From: Petrosia ficiformis
Lineage: Eukaryota; Porifera; Demospongiae; Haplosclerida; Petrosiidae
NCBI GenBank assembly: GCA_947044365.1
Contig: OX345636.1
Coordinates: 59,275,537-59,339,536, forward strand
Reading direction: 5' to 3'
Length of the DNA stretch: 64,000 nt
Below, in pieces: positions 48,601 through 52,067 of the stretch. The notes below the pieces were generated by a model. That model worked only from the letters and a program-made list of their open reading frames with translations. It had not been told where the DNA came from and searched no databases. Position 1 is the stretch's first letter. Every line of letters begins with the position of its first letter. Position numbers and translations under genes: made by a program.

Positions 48601-49895
48601 TTGATTTGTTTGGTAGTCAAGAACGTCTCATTCATCCATTTGGTTTAGTAACACTATTGGCTCAATCAACATCTGGTACTGATATTGCCTTACGATATTC
48701 AGTTCCTATTGAAGGTGTGAAATGTAATACTAAACTATTATGCATCACTCGTCTACTTGAGACAACAGATATTAGTTCTAGAGGTATTATAATTATGATA
48801 TGGTACATATTACAAGTCATTATGTTATTTATACACTTCAGAATCTACTAGTCATCAATCACAGGATAAAGATACATCAACTATTAGTATATCTCATACA
48901 GGTTAGGTTTAACTAATTATACTAATATACACAACTTTATTAATAAGAGAACATTGCACATTAAAATAACCAAAACATTAACAAGCACTCAAAATATACC
49001 CAAGCACAGGTACGAGAATTTGATATCTTCCGGCTTCGCCTACTTCGCATTTGCCTACTCCAATTTTGCCTACTAATAATAATAATAATTCATTTATGCC
49101 TACTTGTTAATTAATTAAATAAGGCCCTCCTTTCTGTTATCACAGCTAACCATAATAATATTTACTTTAATGATGAACATGTATAGCTTATAGCACAAGT
49201 TCCTGACATATACTTACTATAAACTTAACTTCATATAATAAAAGCATAATTTAGCTGCAGTTGAGAAACTGGCTATCTTTCTCTCAAGAAATTGCTCTTC
49301 CCTGGTTGGTTTTTTTCAAAGCATGCATGTTTCACACACTCAGTATAAAGAGGCATAATTGCATAGAAGACTTAGGAGTGGCTTGAAAATGCTCAGAAAG
49401 TGAAAGTACTGAAAGCCTCAGTGTACAGACACTAAGGCATCCATTGATGTGTCTATAAACACTTCAGTTAAATGATTCATCTTGCTATGCATATGCTAGC
49501 TTGAAACTGATATAAATAATCATGTGTATCTCTTATTACTTGTATACCACTTAACTACTTTACTTTCCATTTCAGTATCATTGACATCACAGAAGGTCAA
49601 AGACATTCTTCGTATATCCACTCCTGAAATGTCCAGGCTGTTATCTTCATCTGATAATAGAATATCTCTTGCTATGGAACTGTATGGATCATCTCTGATC
49701 ACAGATGATGCTTATTATCAGGCTATTGATGATTCTGCCATTACTAACATACTAAAAGGAGCTAGATTGATGAAAGAGATTACTGCATCTGTTGCTGTTA
49801 GTCCAGATAAACTGAGACAATTAATAGAAGTAATGAAGAGAGTGGAAATCTTCCAAGGGATTAGCGAAAAGTGGGAGAGAGACATACAACAATAA
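616..49895 (+). CDS. Ankyrin repeat - coiled coil - ZU5 - CARD-like scaffold gene (26 exons, 5' end outside window)
   Basis: I assembled 26 exons by hand from GT/AG borders and phase. Summed length is 3285 nt, divisible by three, with one stop at the very end, giving 1094 residues. Residues 1-154 are ankyrin-type repeats; 155-220 a short acidic/Lys linker; 221-467 coiled coil rich in E/K/L/Q; 535-702 a ZU5 domain; 807-968 an unrecognised beta-rich module; 989-1094 a helical CARD/death-fold-like domain. ANK plus ZU5 plus a C-terminal death-type fold is the order seen in ankyrins; ZU5 plus death domain is shared with UNC5 and PIDD. Ankyrin repeats and ZU5 bind protein partners, and death folds oligomerise, so a cytoplasmic scaffold or receptor-proximal adaptor is inferred. 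Ankyrin exons are all phase 0-0 and exons 7-21 all phase 1-1. Exons upstream of 616 and alternative splicing cannot be excluded. Confidence 0.82.
724..1389. other. intron 1 start, no gene seen
   Basis: AT-rich intron sequence. I see no coding or repeat structure beyond scattered short TA-rich tracts. Confidence 0.5.
1390..1664. mobile_element. MITE with CAGGGGTGGAT-type ends
   Basis: Left end CAGGGGTGGATACAGGATT; right end reads in reverse complement CAAGGGCGGATTTAGCAACC. Such CAGGGGYGGAT ends are common on hAT-class nonautonomous elements. I did not find a convincing 8-bp target duplication. Confidence 0.6.
1789..2940 (+). pseudogene. Penelope-like element reverse transcriptase relic
   Basis: Conserved pieces in order: [59 protein letters not shown] (the YxDD catalytic motif, here YIDD), [40 protein letters not shown], then [20 protein letters not shown]. 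These are characteristic of Penelope-like RTs. Two frame changes interrupt it: near 2100-2110 (in TVY/TSIPH) and near 2755 (before QLIRIG), returning to the first frame; TAG at 2938. No GIY-YIG nuclease seen. Sense to the host gene, inside intron 1. Confidence 0.85.
3383..3557. repeat. 25-bp tandem repeat, about 7 units
   Basis: CTAAG starts recur at 3383, 3408, 3433, 3458, 3483, 3508 and 3533. Each unit holds the mini-hairpin AGCCA-TTG-TGGCT. Two degenerate units follow the AT tract near 3600 and 3629. Confidence 0.9.
3555..3593. repeat. (TA)n microsatellite
   Basis: About 19 TA units followed by a T run, dividing the 25-bp tandem array from its degenerate copies. Confidence 0.9.
3941..4357. 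mobile_element. MITE family M2 with long inverted ends
   Basis: Left end TATGTGACCGAATTTGCGAA followed by AATCAGGCTTATGGGAT; right end is its inverse, ending GTCACATA. A truncated inverted relative lies at 51136-51405. Confidence 0.8.
4394..4610 (-). mobile_element. dispersed repeat M3, inverted copy
   Basis: Reverse-orientation relative of 12090-12290 and 28675-28890, sharing the GAGCCAAATTGGCTC block, the TTGAGCCA block and the AACTGTGCAGTGC block. Confidence 0.75.
4655..4672. repeat. G18 homopolymer
   Basis: Eighteen consecutive G in an otherwise AT-rich context, followed by TGGG. Could form a G-quadruplex on the + strand. Confidence 0.9.
4830..6884 (-). pseudogene. hAT transposase (ZNF862-like) pseudogene
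   Basis: Reads right to left. ATG at 6884 gives [20 protein letters not shown], then a TAG at 6804-6806, then a TTF-type finger ([13 protein letters not shown]...[15 protein letters not shown]), then the DDE region [20 protein letters not shown] and [21 protein letters not shown] frame shift near 6010-6030 leads to [20 protein letters not shown]; another near 5820-5860 leads to [20 protein letters not shown]. One TAG at 5595-5597, then open to the C-terminal dimerisation block [30 protein letters not shown] and a stop at 4830. Four lesions only, so inactivation is fairly recent. Antisense to the host gene within intron 1. Confidence 0.88.
6885..9479. other. rest of intron 1, no gene seen
   Basis: Contains a small GC-rich patch near 6980-7025 (CGCGGCGTAGCGCC), repeated ATAGGTATAGG motifs at 7080-7130 and 7370-7450 that may belong to an unidentified MITE, and several TACATGTA ladders near 7450-7495. 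No coding signal supported. Confidence 0.45.
9480..9575 (+). CDS. exon 2: ankyrin repeat
   Basis: Acceptor ATTATACAG, donor GTAAGTG, phase 0-0, 32 codons. Encodes [20 protein letters not shown] followed by RGCDVNIKD, matching the LLHxAA...IVxLLIxxGxDVNxxD ankyrin consensus. Confidence 0.88.
10085..10320. mobile_element. dispersed repeat M9, copy 1
   Basis: Matches 24365-24610 (TAGTCTGG, then TTGGCCAACATTCCTG, then GCATCCCAGATACCA). Its head TAGTCTCCTCTCCAGAC resembles the arms of the foldback at 63151-63361. Confidence 0.65.
11340..11620. repeat. TACATGTA-rich tract
   Basis: Dense ACATGTACATGTA ladders and single TACATGTA palindromes. See the finding on TA/TACATGTA indels. No gene seen around it. 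Confidence 0.8.
11855..12017. mobile_element. foldback element
   Basis: Starts TGCCTTGCTTTGGCAACAAA and ends with the inverse GTTCCCAAAGCAAGGCA; arms also share the CACTTCC and ATAACAACC blocks. One arm with flank reappears inverted at 58385-58490. Confidence 0.8.
12090..12290 (+). mobile_element. dispersed repeat M3, copy
   Basis: Same order of blocks as 28675-28890: GCACCATTGACCCAAAGAGC, CTGCACAGTTCTCT, TTGGGCCACATGGTGC, CTGGCTCAAGATG, TTGTTGAGCCAATTTGGC. Confidence 0.8.
13430..14068. repeat. local segmental duplication, copy 1
   Basis: About 630 bp near-identical to 17045-17672, including the embedded M1 MITE. A second shared block follows (14540-14780 with 17990-18243). A weaker third relative lies near 21440-21640. 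Confidence 0.85.
13760..14038. mobile_element. hAT-type MITE M1 with perfect 8-bp TSD
   Basis: Ends TAGGGCTAGG and CCCAGTCCTA, flanked on both sides by CTTAAAAG (13752-13759 and 14039-14046). 8-bp duplications are the hAT hallmark. 279 bp, no coding capacity. Confidence 0.9.
15231..15314 (+). CDS. exon 3: short ankyrin repeat
   Basis: Acceptor TTTAGTTTCAG, donor GTGAGT, phase 0-0, 28 codons. [20 protein letters not shown] then ARVEHKDQ. It is five residues shorter than a canonical 33-residue repeat, with the loss in the helix-1/helix-2 turn. A 72-bp tandem repeat begins 17 bp after the donor. Confidence 0.85.
15331..15554. repeat. 72-bp tandem repeat, about 3 copies
   Basis: AGATGTTAAATGTGG recurs at 15331, 15403 and 15475, with AGATGTTAAAT again at 15547. 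Lies just inside the intron after exon 3. The junction of unit 1 has TA where the later junctions have TACATGTA. Confidence 0.95.
16449..16825 (-). mobile_element. MITE family M4, copy
   Basis: Reverse-orientation relative of 52068-52492: GCAATCCCTATGATTTCTTT end, TGTGTTGTATACATAGTTG core, ATTCTACCTGAAATATATTC block and CACAAAGCAATAATAATTG end. Confidence 0.75.
17045..17672. repeat. local segmental duplication, copy 2
   Basis: Pairs with 13430-14068; see that entry. Confidence 0.85.
17362..17640. mobile_element. hAT-type MITE M1, copy 3
   Basis: Same element and same left TSD CTTAAAAG (17354-17361) as the copy at 13760. On the right, CATGTA is inserted between the element end and CTTAAAAG. 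Confidence 0.9.
18600..18900. repeat. low-copy dispersed repeat, copy 1
   Basis: Diverged similarity to 62395-62640: CATTTTCCTTGCTG.GAAACCTG, CTACGAAGTGCTTGGGGA, GATAAGCAAGTTG-type and GGAGCCAA blocks in the same order. Locally GC-richer than its surroundings. Function unknown. Confidence 0.5.
18901..22005. other. intron 3 interior, no gene seen
   Basis: Contains TACATGTA ladders near 18945-19260 and 21240-21300, and short motifs with TTGTGGGGCAAGCCTGAG near 20869. No coding signal I would support. Confidence 0.45.
22318..22676. mobile_element. possible MITE rich in AATTGTAATTG
   Basis: Starts GGGTTCACTTACGATTACAA and ends with an inverse-type TTGTAATTGAACCC. The inside carries many AATTGTAATT palindromes. 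Ends match imperfectly. Confidence 0.4.
23268..23366 (+). CDS. exon 4: ankyrin repeat
   Basis: Acceptor TTTTACATATAG, donor GTTAGT, phase 0-0, exactly 33 codons. [20 protein letters not shown] followed by [11 protein letters not shown] is a textbook full repeat and the clearest ankyrin unit in the window. Confidence 0.92.
24365..24610. mobile_element. dispersed repeat M9, copy 2
   Basis: Pairs with 10085-10320 over most of its length. Confidence 0.65.
26144..26326 (-). pseudogene. antisense coding relic in block A
   Basis: [20 protein letters not shown] then [14 protein letters not shown]. Homologous to 30514-30741, but frame-shifted after SKCV by a small deletion. Unknown family. Confidence 0.4.
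26924..27345 (-). mobile_element. hAT-type element with BED zinc-finger relic and TSD
   Basis: Terminal inverted repeats TAGTGTTGGGCGATTA and TAATCGCCCAACACTA; flanks CATACATG and CACACATG match at 7 of 8 bases. Inside, on the minus strand, [14 protein letters not shown] and, after a frame change, [20 protein letters not shown] are the two halves of a BED finger as in ZBED/hAT proteins. Absent from the matching place in block C. Confidence 0.85.
27529..28041 (-). mobile_element. MITE family M4, longest copy
   Basis: Inverted ends of type ATCCCTAT..TTGCTTT near both borders, internal GCGCCACGCCCATTAATTGA and TAGTCGCGCAAGTGACAC. The corresponding position in block C (after 33897) lacks it. Border uncertain by several bases because of A runs. 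Contains a (TA)n at 27968-27991. Confidence 0.82.
28675..28890 (+). mobile_element. dispersed repeat M3, copy with strong hairpin
   Basis: Stem arms GCACCATTGGCCCAAA (28692-28707) and TTTGGGCCAGTGGTGC (28740-28755) pair with one mismatch. Matches copies at 4394 and 12090. Confidence 0.82.
30514..30741 (-). CDS. short conserved antisense ORF in block B, unknown
   Basis: Reads [60 protein letters not shown], ending TTRMTL and stop. The equivalents in blocks A and C are frame-shifted. It could be a terminal exon of a captured gene or chance. No family recognised, no start or splice site I can defend. Confidence 0.3.
   Translation of the reverse strand: MVTSIKVQQDKQGRKRGMTSELVLIYSDEYHSLSSSSSPQPLLPPFKTSKCVPLLMEDSPIKCEDSSDKTTRMTL
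30775..30866. repeat. inverted repeat of block B (also in A and C)
   Basis: Arms CCATTTTGTACAGGAAG and CTTCCTGTACAAAATGG flank a ~55-bp loop. Equivalent pairs lie at about 26478-26572 and, with a decayed left arm, 32505-32580. Confidence 0.75.
30986..31330 (+). pseudogene. hAT element left end with BED-finger relic (block B)
   Basis: Begins TAGGGCCGGGCGATAG after ATTAATAC. Codes from 31161 [20 protein letters not shown] then EGSKHDV, stop, [14 protein letters not shown]. VxQYFxLP is the first half of a BED finger with the expected Trp replaced by a stop. The right part is lost. Confidence 0.7.
31432..31752. repeat. 172-bp tandem duplication of the BED leader
   Basis: CTGATTCTACAAGTGACGTA starts two consecutive ~172-bp units (31432 and 31604). 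Each ends with a TCCAATAAAGTCAAACCCTA block. The same leader also occurs at 31161 and 33268. Confidence 0.85.
31760..34290. repeat. segmental duplication block C
   Basis: Third copy. Its right half matches block A from about 26650 to 28430, but without the inserts at 26924-27345 and 27529-28041. Confidence 0.85.
32681..33599 (+). mobile_element. nonautonomous hAT element with BED-finger relic (block C)
   Basis: Left end TAGTGCCGGGCTATAG, right end TTGCCCAGCCCTA. Inside, from 33268: [27 protein letters not shown], stop, [14 protein letters not shown], later [17 protein letters not shown]. The last part is the GNTSNMxxHL end of a BED finger. Block A keeps only the right ~22 bp followed by ATTAATAC; block B shows ATTAATAC on the left, so ATTAATAC is the likely 8-bp TSD. 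Confidence 0.8.
34310..34711. repeat. ~180-bp tandem duplication ending at the exon 5 acceptor
   Basis: AGTGTGATTATAT occurs at about 34457 and 34638. Each unit has a hairpin (AAGTGTGATTATA with TATAATCACACTT) and ends ACATGTCATT(A/G)TTTA(C/T)AG. The first unit continues TGGGGAGATAC, the second into exon 5 (AAAGGAGAGAC). Confidence 0.85.
34712..34786 (+). CDS. exon 5: C-terminal ankyrin repeat cap
   Basis: Acceptor TTGTTTATAG, donor GTGTGTAA, phase 0-0, 25 codons. [20 protein letters not shown] then LEKAM is typical of a final capping ankyrin repeat. The upstream intron end is tandemly duplicated, with a decayed copy of the acceptor near 34517. Confidence 0.88.
35187..35223 (+). CDS. exon 6: short linker
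   Basis: Acceptor TTCCTTATAG, donor GTAAGTA, phase 0 to 1, encoding [12 protein letters not shown]. It switches the gene from phase 0 to phase 1 splicing. Support is borders and phase only. Confidence 0.7.
35325..38035. mobile_element. MITE with hugely expanded hexamer core
   Basis: Left region GTGTTGTGTCAAGCACTTTC and right region, in reverse complement, GGGTTGTGTGAAGCCCTTTG followed by AAAAGTGCTTAAG are inverted relatives. Both flanks carry AAGCAC/GTGCTT motifs that continue into the satellite core. Confidence 0.65.
35757..37974. repeat. 2.2-kb hexamer satellite (CTTGTG/CTTGTA/CTTATA)
   Basis: Nearly pure 6-bp units. A marker TACATTTGTAC recurs at 35891, 36136, 36375, 36710, 36913, 37152 and 37397, spacing mostly 239 or 245, which shows a higher-order unit of about 240 bp. 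No unit makes a stop in any + frame, hence long but meaningless open frames. Confidence 0.95.
38313..38945. mobile_element. foldback MITE, about 630 bp
   Basis: Ends TAGTCTTGTGTAGCCAAG and inverse TTGCTACACAAGACTA; inner arms AACCCACATTACTTGAGTAG and CTACTCAAGTTAAGTGGGTT also pair. Its right arm resembles 40138-40195. Confidence 0.8.
39101..39148 (+). CDS. exon 7: linker, duplicated exon family
   Basis: Acceptor CCATTGGCAG, donor GTACTAAA, phase 1-1. Encodes [16 protein letters not shown]. Same 3' border (CCAG then GTACT) as exons 8 and 9, so it looks like one of three tandemly duplicated linker exons. Confidence 0.7.
39430..40200. repeat. tandem duplication of the exon 7/8 region, copy 1
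   Basis: GCTAGGGCAACATGTGCAAA, GTGATAAAAGTTGTAATAGT, then the M6 MITE and TTGTATTA repeats occur here and at 42190-43398 in the same order, about 2.75 kb apart. Confidence 0.85.
39615..40034. mobile_element. MITE M6, copy 1
   Basis: Ends TAGGGCTATGACGAAGG and inverse CCTTCATTCCCAGCCCTA. 420 bp, near-identical inside to 42355-42753. Confidence 0.85.
40891..41238. mobile_element. MITE with coding relic
   Basis: Ends CACTGGCGTGTTTAAGGGGG and, inverted, CATAGGTGTGTCTAGACATG with an inner GGGGGGCCT pair. Inside, [20 protein letters not shown] then [13 protein letters not shown] suggests a scrap of an acidic transposon-encoded N-terminus. Confidence 0.6.
41446..41741. repeat. 19-bp minisatellite abutting exon 8
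   Basis: About 15 units of TATGATCTATTCACATTGC (some with ATACAC). The last unit ends CTATTCACAG, and that AG is the exon 8 acceptor. Confidence 0.95.
41742..41786 (+). CDS. exon 8: linker, duplicated exon family
   Basis: Acceptor CTATTCACAG is the last unit of the 19-bp minisatellite just upstream; donor GTACTG; phase 1-1. Encodes [15 protein letters not shown]. Shares border style with exons 7 and 9. Confidence 0.65.
42355..42753. mobile_element. MITE M6, copy 2
   Basis: TAGGGCTGGGGCGAAAG start and CATTCCCAGCCCTA end. Immediately followed by the 9-bp satellite. Confidence 0.85.
42754..43398. repeat. 9-bp satellite (CTTGTATTA / GTTGTATTA)
   Basis: About 70 units starting at the right edge of the M6 element. 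Copy 1 of the region has only a short degenerate array (40035-40135), so expansion followed duplication. Confidence 0.95.
43419..43928. mobile_element. MITE M7, intact copy
   Basis: Ends AGAAAGCGAAAGAGTAGGAG and inverse CTCCTACTCTTCTGCTTTCT. A diverged copy is split at 51405-51634 and 55571-55694 by the 3.9-kb KDZ-like element, and this copy serves as the unoccupied reference. Confidence 0.85.
43985..44196 (-). mobile_element. tRNA-derived SINE
   Basis: Read on the minus strand, an A-box-like TAGCTAAAGTGCTGG (44160-44174) is followed by TTGCAGGTTTAAGCCCCGC containing a B-box-like GGTTTAAGCCC (44129-44139). A body with CCTTCGGAGGGGATGTAAAG then CCGTCGGTCTC follows, a motif I recall from metazoan SINE cores. 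Head-body order and pol III boxes support the call; parent tRNA not determined. Confidence 0.7.
44282..44350 (+). CDS. exon 9: linker, duplicated exon family
   Basis: Acceptor TTTCCATTGCAG, donor GTACTAAATG, phase 1-1. Encodes [20 protein letters not shown] then TIP. The KKP(D/E)E..P ending resembles exon 7. Confidence 0.72.
44640..44720. repeat. (GTAT)n microsatellite
   Basis: GTATGTATGTATGTATGTAC and GTGTGTATG runs in intron 9. Confidence 0.8.
44890..45084 (+). CDS. exon 10: start of coiled coil
   Basis: Acceptor ATATGTAG chosen over ATAG at 44896 because only it keeps phase 1. Donor CGTGAG, phase 1-1, 195 nt. Begins [20 protein letters not shown], then charged Glu/Lys-rich helix. An in-frame stop follows the donor within 15 bases. 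Confidence 0.8.
45139..45273 (+). CDS. exon 11: coiled coil
   Basis: Acceptor TTGTTTTAG, donor GTTTAT, phase 1-1, 135 nt. Encodes [20 protein letters not shown] and onward with heptad-like L/I spacing and a Thr/Ser end. Confidence 0.8.
45337..45459 (+). CDS. exon 12: acidic linker
   Basis: Acceptor TTTTCATTAG, donor GTTAGT, phase 1-1, 123 nt. Encodes a Glu/Asp/Lys-rich stretch beginning [20 protein letters not shown]. Confidence 0.78.
45518..45631 (+). CDS. exon 13: coiled coil, duplicated unit A
   Basis: Acceptor TTACAACAG, donor GTAAATC, phase 1-1, 114 nt. Contains [20 protein letters not shown] then QE, repeated almost exactly in exon 14. Confidence 0.85.
45689..45760 (+). CDS. exon 14: coiled coil, duplicated unit B
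   Basis: Acceptor TTTTATAG, donor GTAAATC, phase 1-1, 72 nt. [20 protein letters not shown] differs from exon 13 by one residue in the shared part. The flanking introns are also near-identical, which marks a recent exon-plus-intron duplication. Confidence 0.85.
45817..45918 (+). CDS. exon 15: coiled coil, diverged duplicated unit C
   Basis: Acceptor TTATTTATAG, donor GTCAATG, phase 1-1, 102 nt. Starts [20 protein letters not shown]. An internal CCG-GTATGT at 45838-45845 could act as an early donor. Confidence 0.8.
46037..46237 (+). CDS. exon 16: acidic pre-ZU5 segment
   Basis: Acceptor ATAATTACAG, donor GTTAGAT, phase 1-1, 201 nt. Rich in D/E/N with [20 protein letters not shown], ending near [11 protein letters not shown], a likely beta strand leading into ZU5. 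Confidence 0.8.
46289..46789 (+). CDS. exon 17: ZU5 domain
   Basis: Largest exon, 501 nt, phase 1-1, acceptor TTCATACAG, donor GTAATATT. Diagnostic stretches are [20 protein letters not shown], then [20 protein letters not shown] and [20 protein letters not shown]. These match the ZU5 pattern (G..L.IP.GSLP ... VYSISF..PL.KPVELE..HC) of ankyrin, UNC5, PIDD and ZO-1. ZU5 domains pack against UPA or death domains or bind spectrin and other partners. A basic and Ser-rich tail follows ([13 protein letters not shown]), possibly a flexible regulated linker. Confidence 0.88.
46843..46944 (+). CDS. exon 18: Ser/Thr/acidic linker
   Basis: Acceptor TTAATATAG, donor GTGAGTG, phase 1-1, 102 nt. Contains [20 protein letters not shown], with a KR...PPAKREK basic patch that could be a nuclear localisation-like signal; this is speculative. 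Confidence 0.78.
46992..47060 (+). CDS. exon 19: acidic linker
   Basis: Acceptor ATTTCATTAG, donor GTATGTA, phase 1-1, 69 nt. Encodes [20 protein letters not shown] then DST. Confidence 0.75.
47239..47307 (+). CDS. exon 20: Ser/Thr-rich linker
   Basis: Acceptor CTCTATATAG, donor GTATATT, phase 1-1, 69 nt. Encodes [20 protein letters not shown] then SIQ, a disordered-type sequence. Confidence 0.75.
47365..47439 (+). CDS. exon 21: linker
   Basis: Acceptor TTAATTATTAG, donor GTATAAT, phase 1-1, 75 nt. Encodes [20 protein letters not shown] then TPSTQ. Its STxQ ending resembles exon 20 (SSIQ), suggesting another duplicated linker pair. Confidence 0.75.
47494..47624 (+). CDS. exon 22: beta-rich module, part 1
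   Basis: Acceptor TATTCCTATAG, donor GTGAGA, phase 1 to 0, 131 nt. Encodes [20 protein letters not shown] and [18 protein letters not shown] with alternating hydrophobics. Not recognised by me. Its position after ZU5 matches where UPA lies in UNC5/PIDD/ankyrin. Confidence 0.78.
47668..48078 (+). mobile_element. MITE family M4, copy in intron 22
   Basis: GATCCCTGTATTTGCTTTCC start, TTGCGCGACTATGCGTTGTA core, CACAAAGCAAATATAGGGAT end. Same as 27529-28041 in opposite orientation. Contains a splice-like ATTATAG...CAAGTAAGT that is a repeat feature, not an exon. Confidence 0.85.
48114..48269 (+). CDS. exon 23: beta-rich module, part 2
   Basis: Acceptor ACTATAATAG, donor GTAAGAATT, phase 0-0, 52 codons. 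Contains [20 protein letters not shown] and [13 protein letters not shown]. The intron before it is mostly a 0.4-kb MITE carrying a false exon. Confidence 0.8.
48585..48783 (+). CDS. exon 24: beta-rich module, part 3
   Basis: Acceptor TTTGTGTGTAG, donor GTATTAT, phase 0 to 1, 199 nt. Contains [20 protein letters not shown] and [20 protein letters not shown], strand-rich. No family assigned. Confidence 0.8.
48842..48901 (+). CDS. exon 25: Ser/Thr linker
   Basis: Acceptor TACACTTCAG, donor GTTAGG, phase 1-1, 60 nt. Encodes [20 protein letters not shown], a flexible tether before the last domain. Confidence 0.72.
48902..49575. other. intron 25, no gene seen
   Basis: Contains repeated GCCTACT(T/C) words near 49037-49110 (a degenerate short tandem pattern). 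Nothing else recognised. Confidence 0.45.
49576..49895 (+). CDS. exon 26: C-terminal helical, CARD/death-fold-like domain and stop
   Basis: Acceptor TTCCATTTCAG, then 105 codons and TAA at 49893-49895. Sequence is helix-rich: [69 protein letters not shown]. The LITDDAY..I motif between helices 2 and 3 and the terminal LxxLIEVMK helix resemble CARDs (L.T..Y..I...). A death-fold call rests on pattern only; a DED or unrelated helical bundle is possible. Confidence 0.72.
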
Positions 49896-49963
49896 CATAT
49901 TAATAACACATGTTTAGTGAAAATACTGTATTAGCTAGCTACATATATAATTATATCCAAAAT

Positions 49964-49969
49964 AATAAA
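49964..49969 (+). promoter_or_regulatory. candidate poly(A) signal of the main gene
   Basis: AATAAA 69 bp after the stop codon, the first perfect hexamer downstream, followed by a T-rich stretch. Confidence 0.5.
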
Positions 49970-50855
49970 ATAATTTTTTTACTAGCAACGCCTAAAATTT
50001 TACAACATCGCATAGTTTCACTGGTGGTTACATGATCAGGAACATACTATTTTTTCTTGGACTCTTGTACGGAATATTACACAAAATTTTTCAATGTTTT
50101 TAACGAAATACGTCGTCAATACATACATGCAGCGAACAAGATCAAAAAATCCACACAAGATACAATTTTAAAGATAAACACATTATAGCGTCTATTCGTT
50201 TGATTATGTGTGGGTGATGAATTAACTTCCACCTACAAATATAATTAGAACACTTGGGAATGAGGCTGTATTGTAAACCCATGTGCCTTAGAGTTGAAAC
50301 AAGAGAAGAGCAGTAAGTCTGTGTGTCTGTACAGGTTAATTTAGTTCATAAATATTAGGTTATTGATATTCAAAAGATTATTACACAGTGTTTACTATCT
50401 ATCCATTCATTTCCTTATTATTATATCAGTTAGTTAAGAGTATCATACCTAATACCGGAAGATTATACAATATACATATATTTTCTGAATCTTACTAATT
50501 CTTTGGATATGAGTATTTGAAGGTTGATTCTTGCTATGCCATTAACATAGTGAATGGAGATCATTGGAATTTATATATACTCTCAGGAACTAACACAAAG
50601 ATTGTAAGTTATGTATGACATTGTTGAGTCAACAATTGATCTATCCATCAATTTATTTGCCTACTGCATTCATCAAACCATCTCTCAGCATCTATTTATC
50701 CATTTATTCATCTACATCTATTCATAATTTCATACACATGATGTACATGTGTATGTATTAGTTGATGATATTGGGTACATGTATATGTTAACCCCATTAT
50801 TAAAGTGAGTGTTTTTGCTTACATCAATTATTAAATAAGATATATAGAGTCATGC
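49970..50855. other. intergenic, no gene seen
   Basis: Low-complexity AT-rich sequence with CATCTATT/ATCCATTTAT words near 50640-50720. Confidence 0.4.
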
Positions 50856-51131
50856 CTGAAACACATCAGTATAATATTATTGTAATTATTTTAATTATCT
50901 ACTCTGTTTACCTTTTAAAGTACCATGTACAACTTTAGAAATATATTTCAGGTGGAATAGCTAGCTATTAGTTCCAGTTTTTATATAAGCTGCACAGCTT
51001 TTTTCTGCTGGTATACAGAGTTTTAGCGCACATTTTTTTACTCACCATTCTTGTTAATTGACCAAGCCCCCCAAGTGATGTATCTTCCTCAACTACATAT
51101 ACAACGTATAATTGCATAGTAGCCACAAACA
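50856..51131 (-). mobile_element. MITE family M4, diverged partial copy
   Basis: Shares with 52150-52440 the blocks TTTAGAAATATATTTCAGG, AGCTATTAGTTCCAGTTT, TTAATTGACC and ACATATACAACGTATA. Confidence 0.7.
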
Positions 51132-51135
51132 TATA

Positions 51136-51405
51136 TATGTGACCGGCTCTGCGAAAACCAGTCTTACGGATCAAAATTTCAAAATCGATTTTTTGCCTTA
51201 CCTGAATAGAGCATTAAATTAGCTCTAGAATGATATATTATACATCTCAATCATGTAAAAACAAAGTTACAGCGAGCGATTAAACCGTGGTAGTCACAAA
51301 TACTTTATTTGGAGAAAAATGCAATTAATTTAATTTTTGAACCCATGATTAAAATTAATGATTAACAATTTATTTAACAGTGGCTAGCAAAGTACACAGA
51401 GGTCT
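51136..51405 (-). mobile_element. MITE M2, truncated inverted copy
   Basis: TATGTGACCGGCTCTGCGAA start, then inverted matches to 4100-4357 (ACCTGAATAGAGCATT, TCAATCATGTAAAAACAAAG, AGCGAGCGATTAAACCG). Confidence 0.75.
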
Positions 51406-51634
51406 CTAAGACTGTGATGATGTTGCAAGTGAGGCCATTGGCAAAGTAGTAGGAAGCCTTCACTGCAGTCACTTCAATGACAGAAGGCAATGATGTCAAA
51501 CACTGTTTAATAGGACTAAACAGTTATTTCTGTGCTTCTGGAAAGCATGCTCTGATAGTACATGTAGGCAACTCCATTTCTGCCACCAGACATTTCATAG
51601 CTAACCTAAGAGATCATATAGACTCCATATTTAA
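51405..51634. mobile_element. MITE M7, left part of a copy split by insertion
   Basis: Collinear with 43615-43820 (GTGAGGCCATTGGCAAAGTA, TTTAATAGGACTAAACAGTT, CTCCATTTCTGCCACCAGAC) up to CATATTTAA. The original left terminus is missing. Confidence 0.8.
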
Positions 51635-51712
51635 CACACATGTCCAACCACCCCACAGACAGTCAACTGTCCGGTGTACAATCCAAAGTTACTAAGGATT
51701 ACCAGGGATGAC

Positions 51713-51838
51713 ATTACCCTACCCTAGGATAGTCCTTGGATCCCTCACATGTTACCCACCACCCCTCTGTCAGAGTATCCCAGGATGTTGGTGTTACACT
51801 GACTGTCCTAGGATAATCCTAGGATGAGGAAAATAGCA
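51713..51838. repeat. single left-end unit of the CCTAGGAT subrepeat
   Basis: One inverted copy of the ~87-bp unit that is amplified in the right end (54600-55470). Confidence 0.8.
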
Positions 51839-52067
51839 ATGATAATACATGTAACACTGATTATGGTGCATAAACTTAAACTTAAACCTATCGATGCAGC
51901 TATTTTGAAATAATTATATATAATTATATTATTATAATTGTGTATAAATATCATCATTACACATGTGTATGGAAAGTGCTCAGTGATGTCATACAGAATA
52001 TAATATTGTTAACACATACGACTTGTGTCTATTTCGCAATTCACAAAGGTATAAGATATAAAAACAA

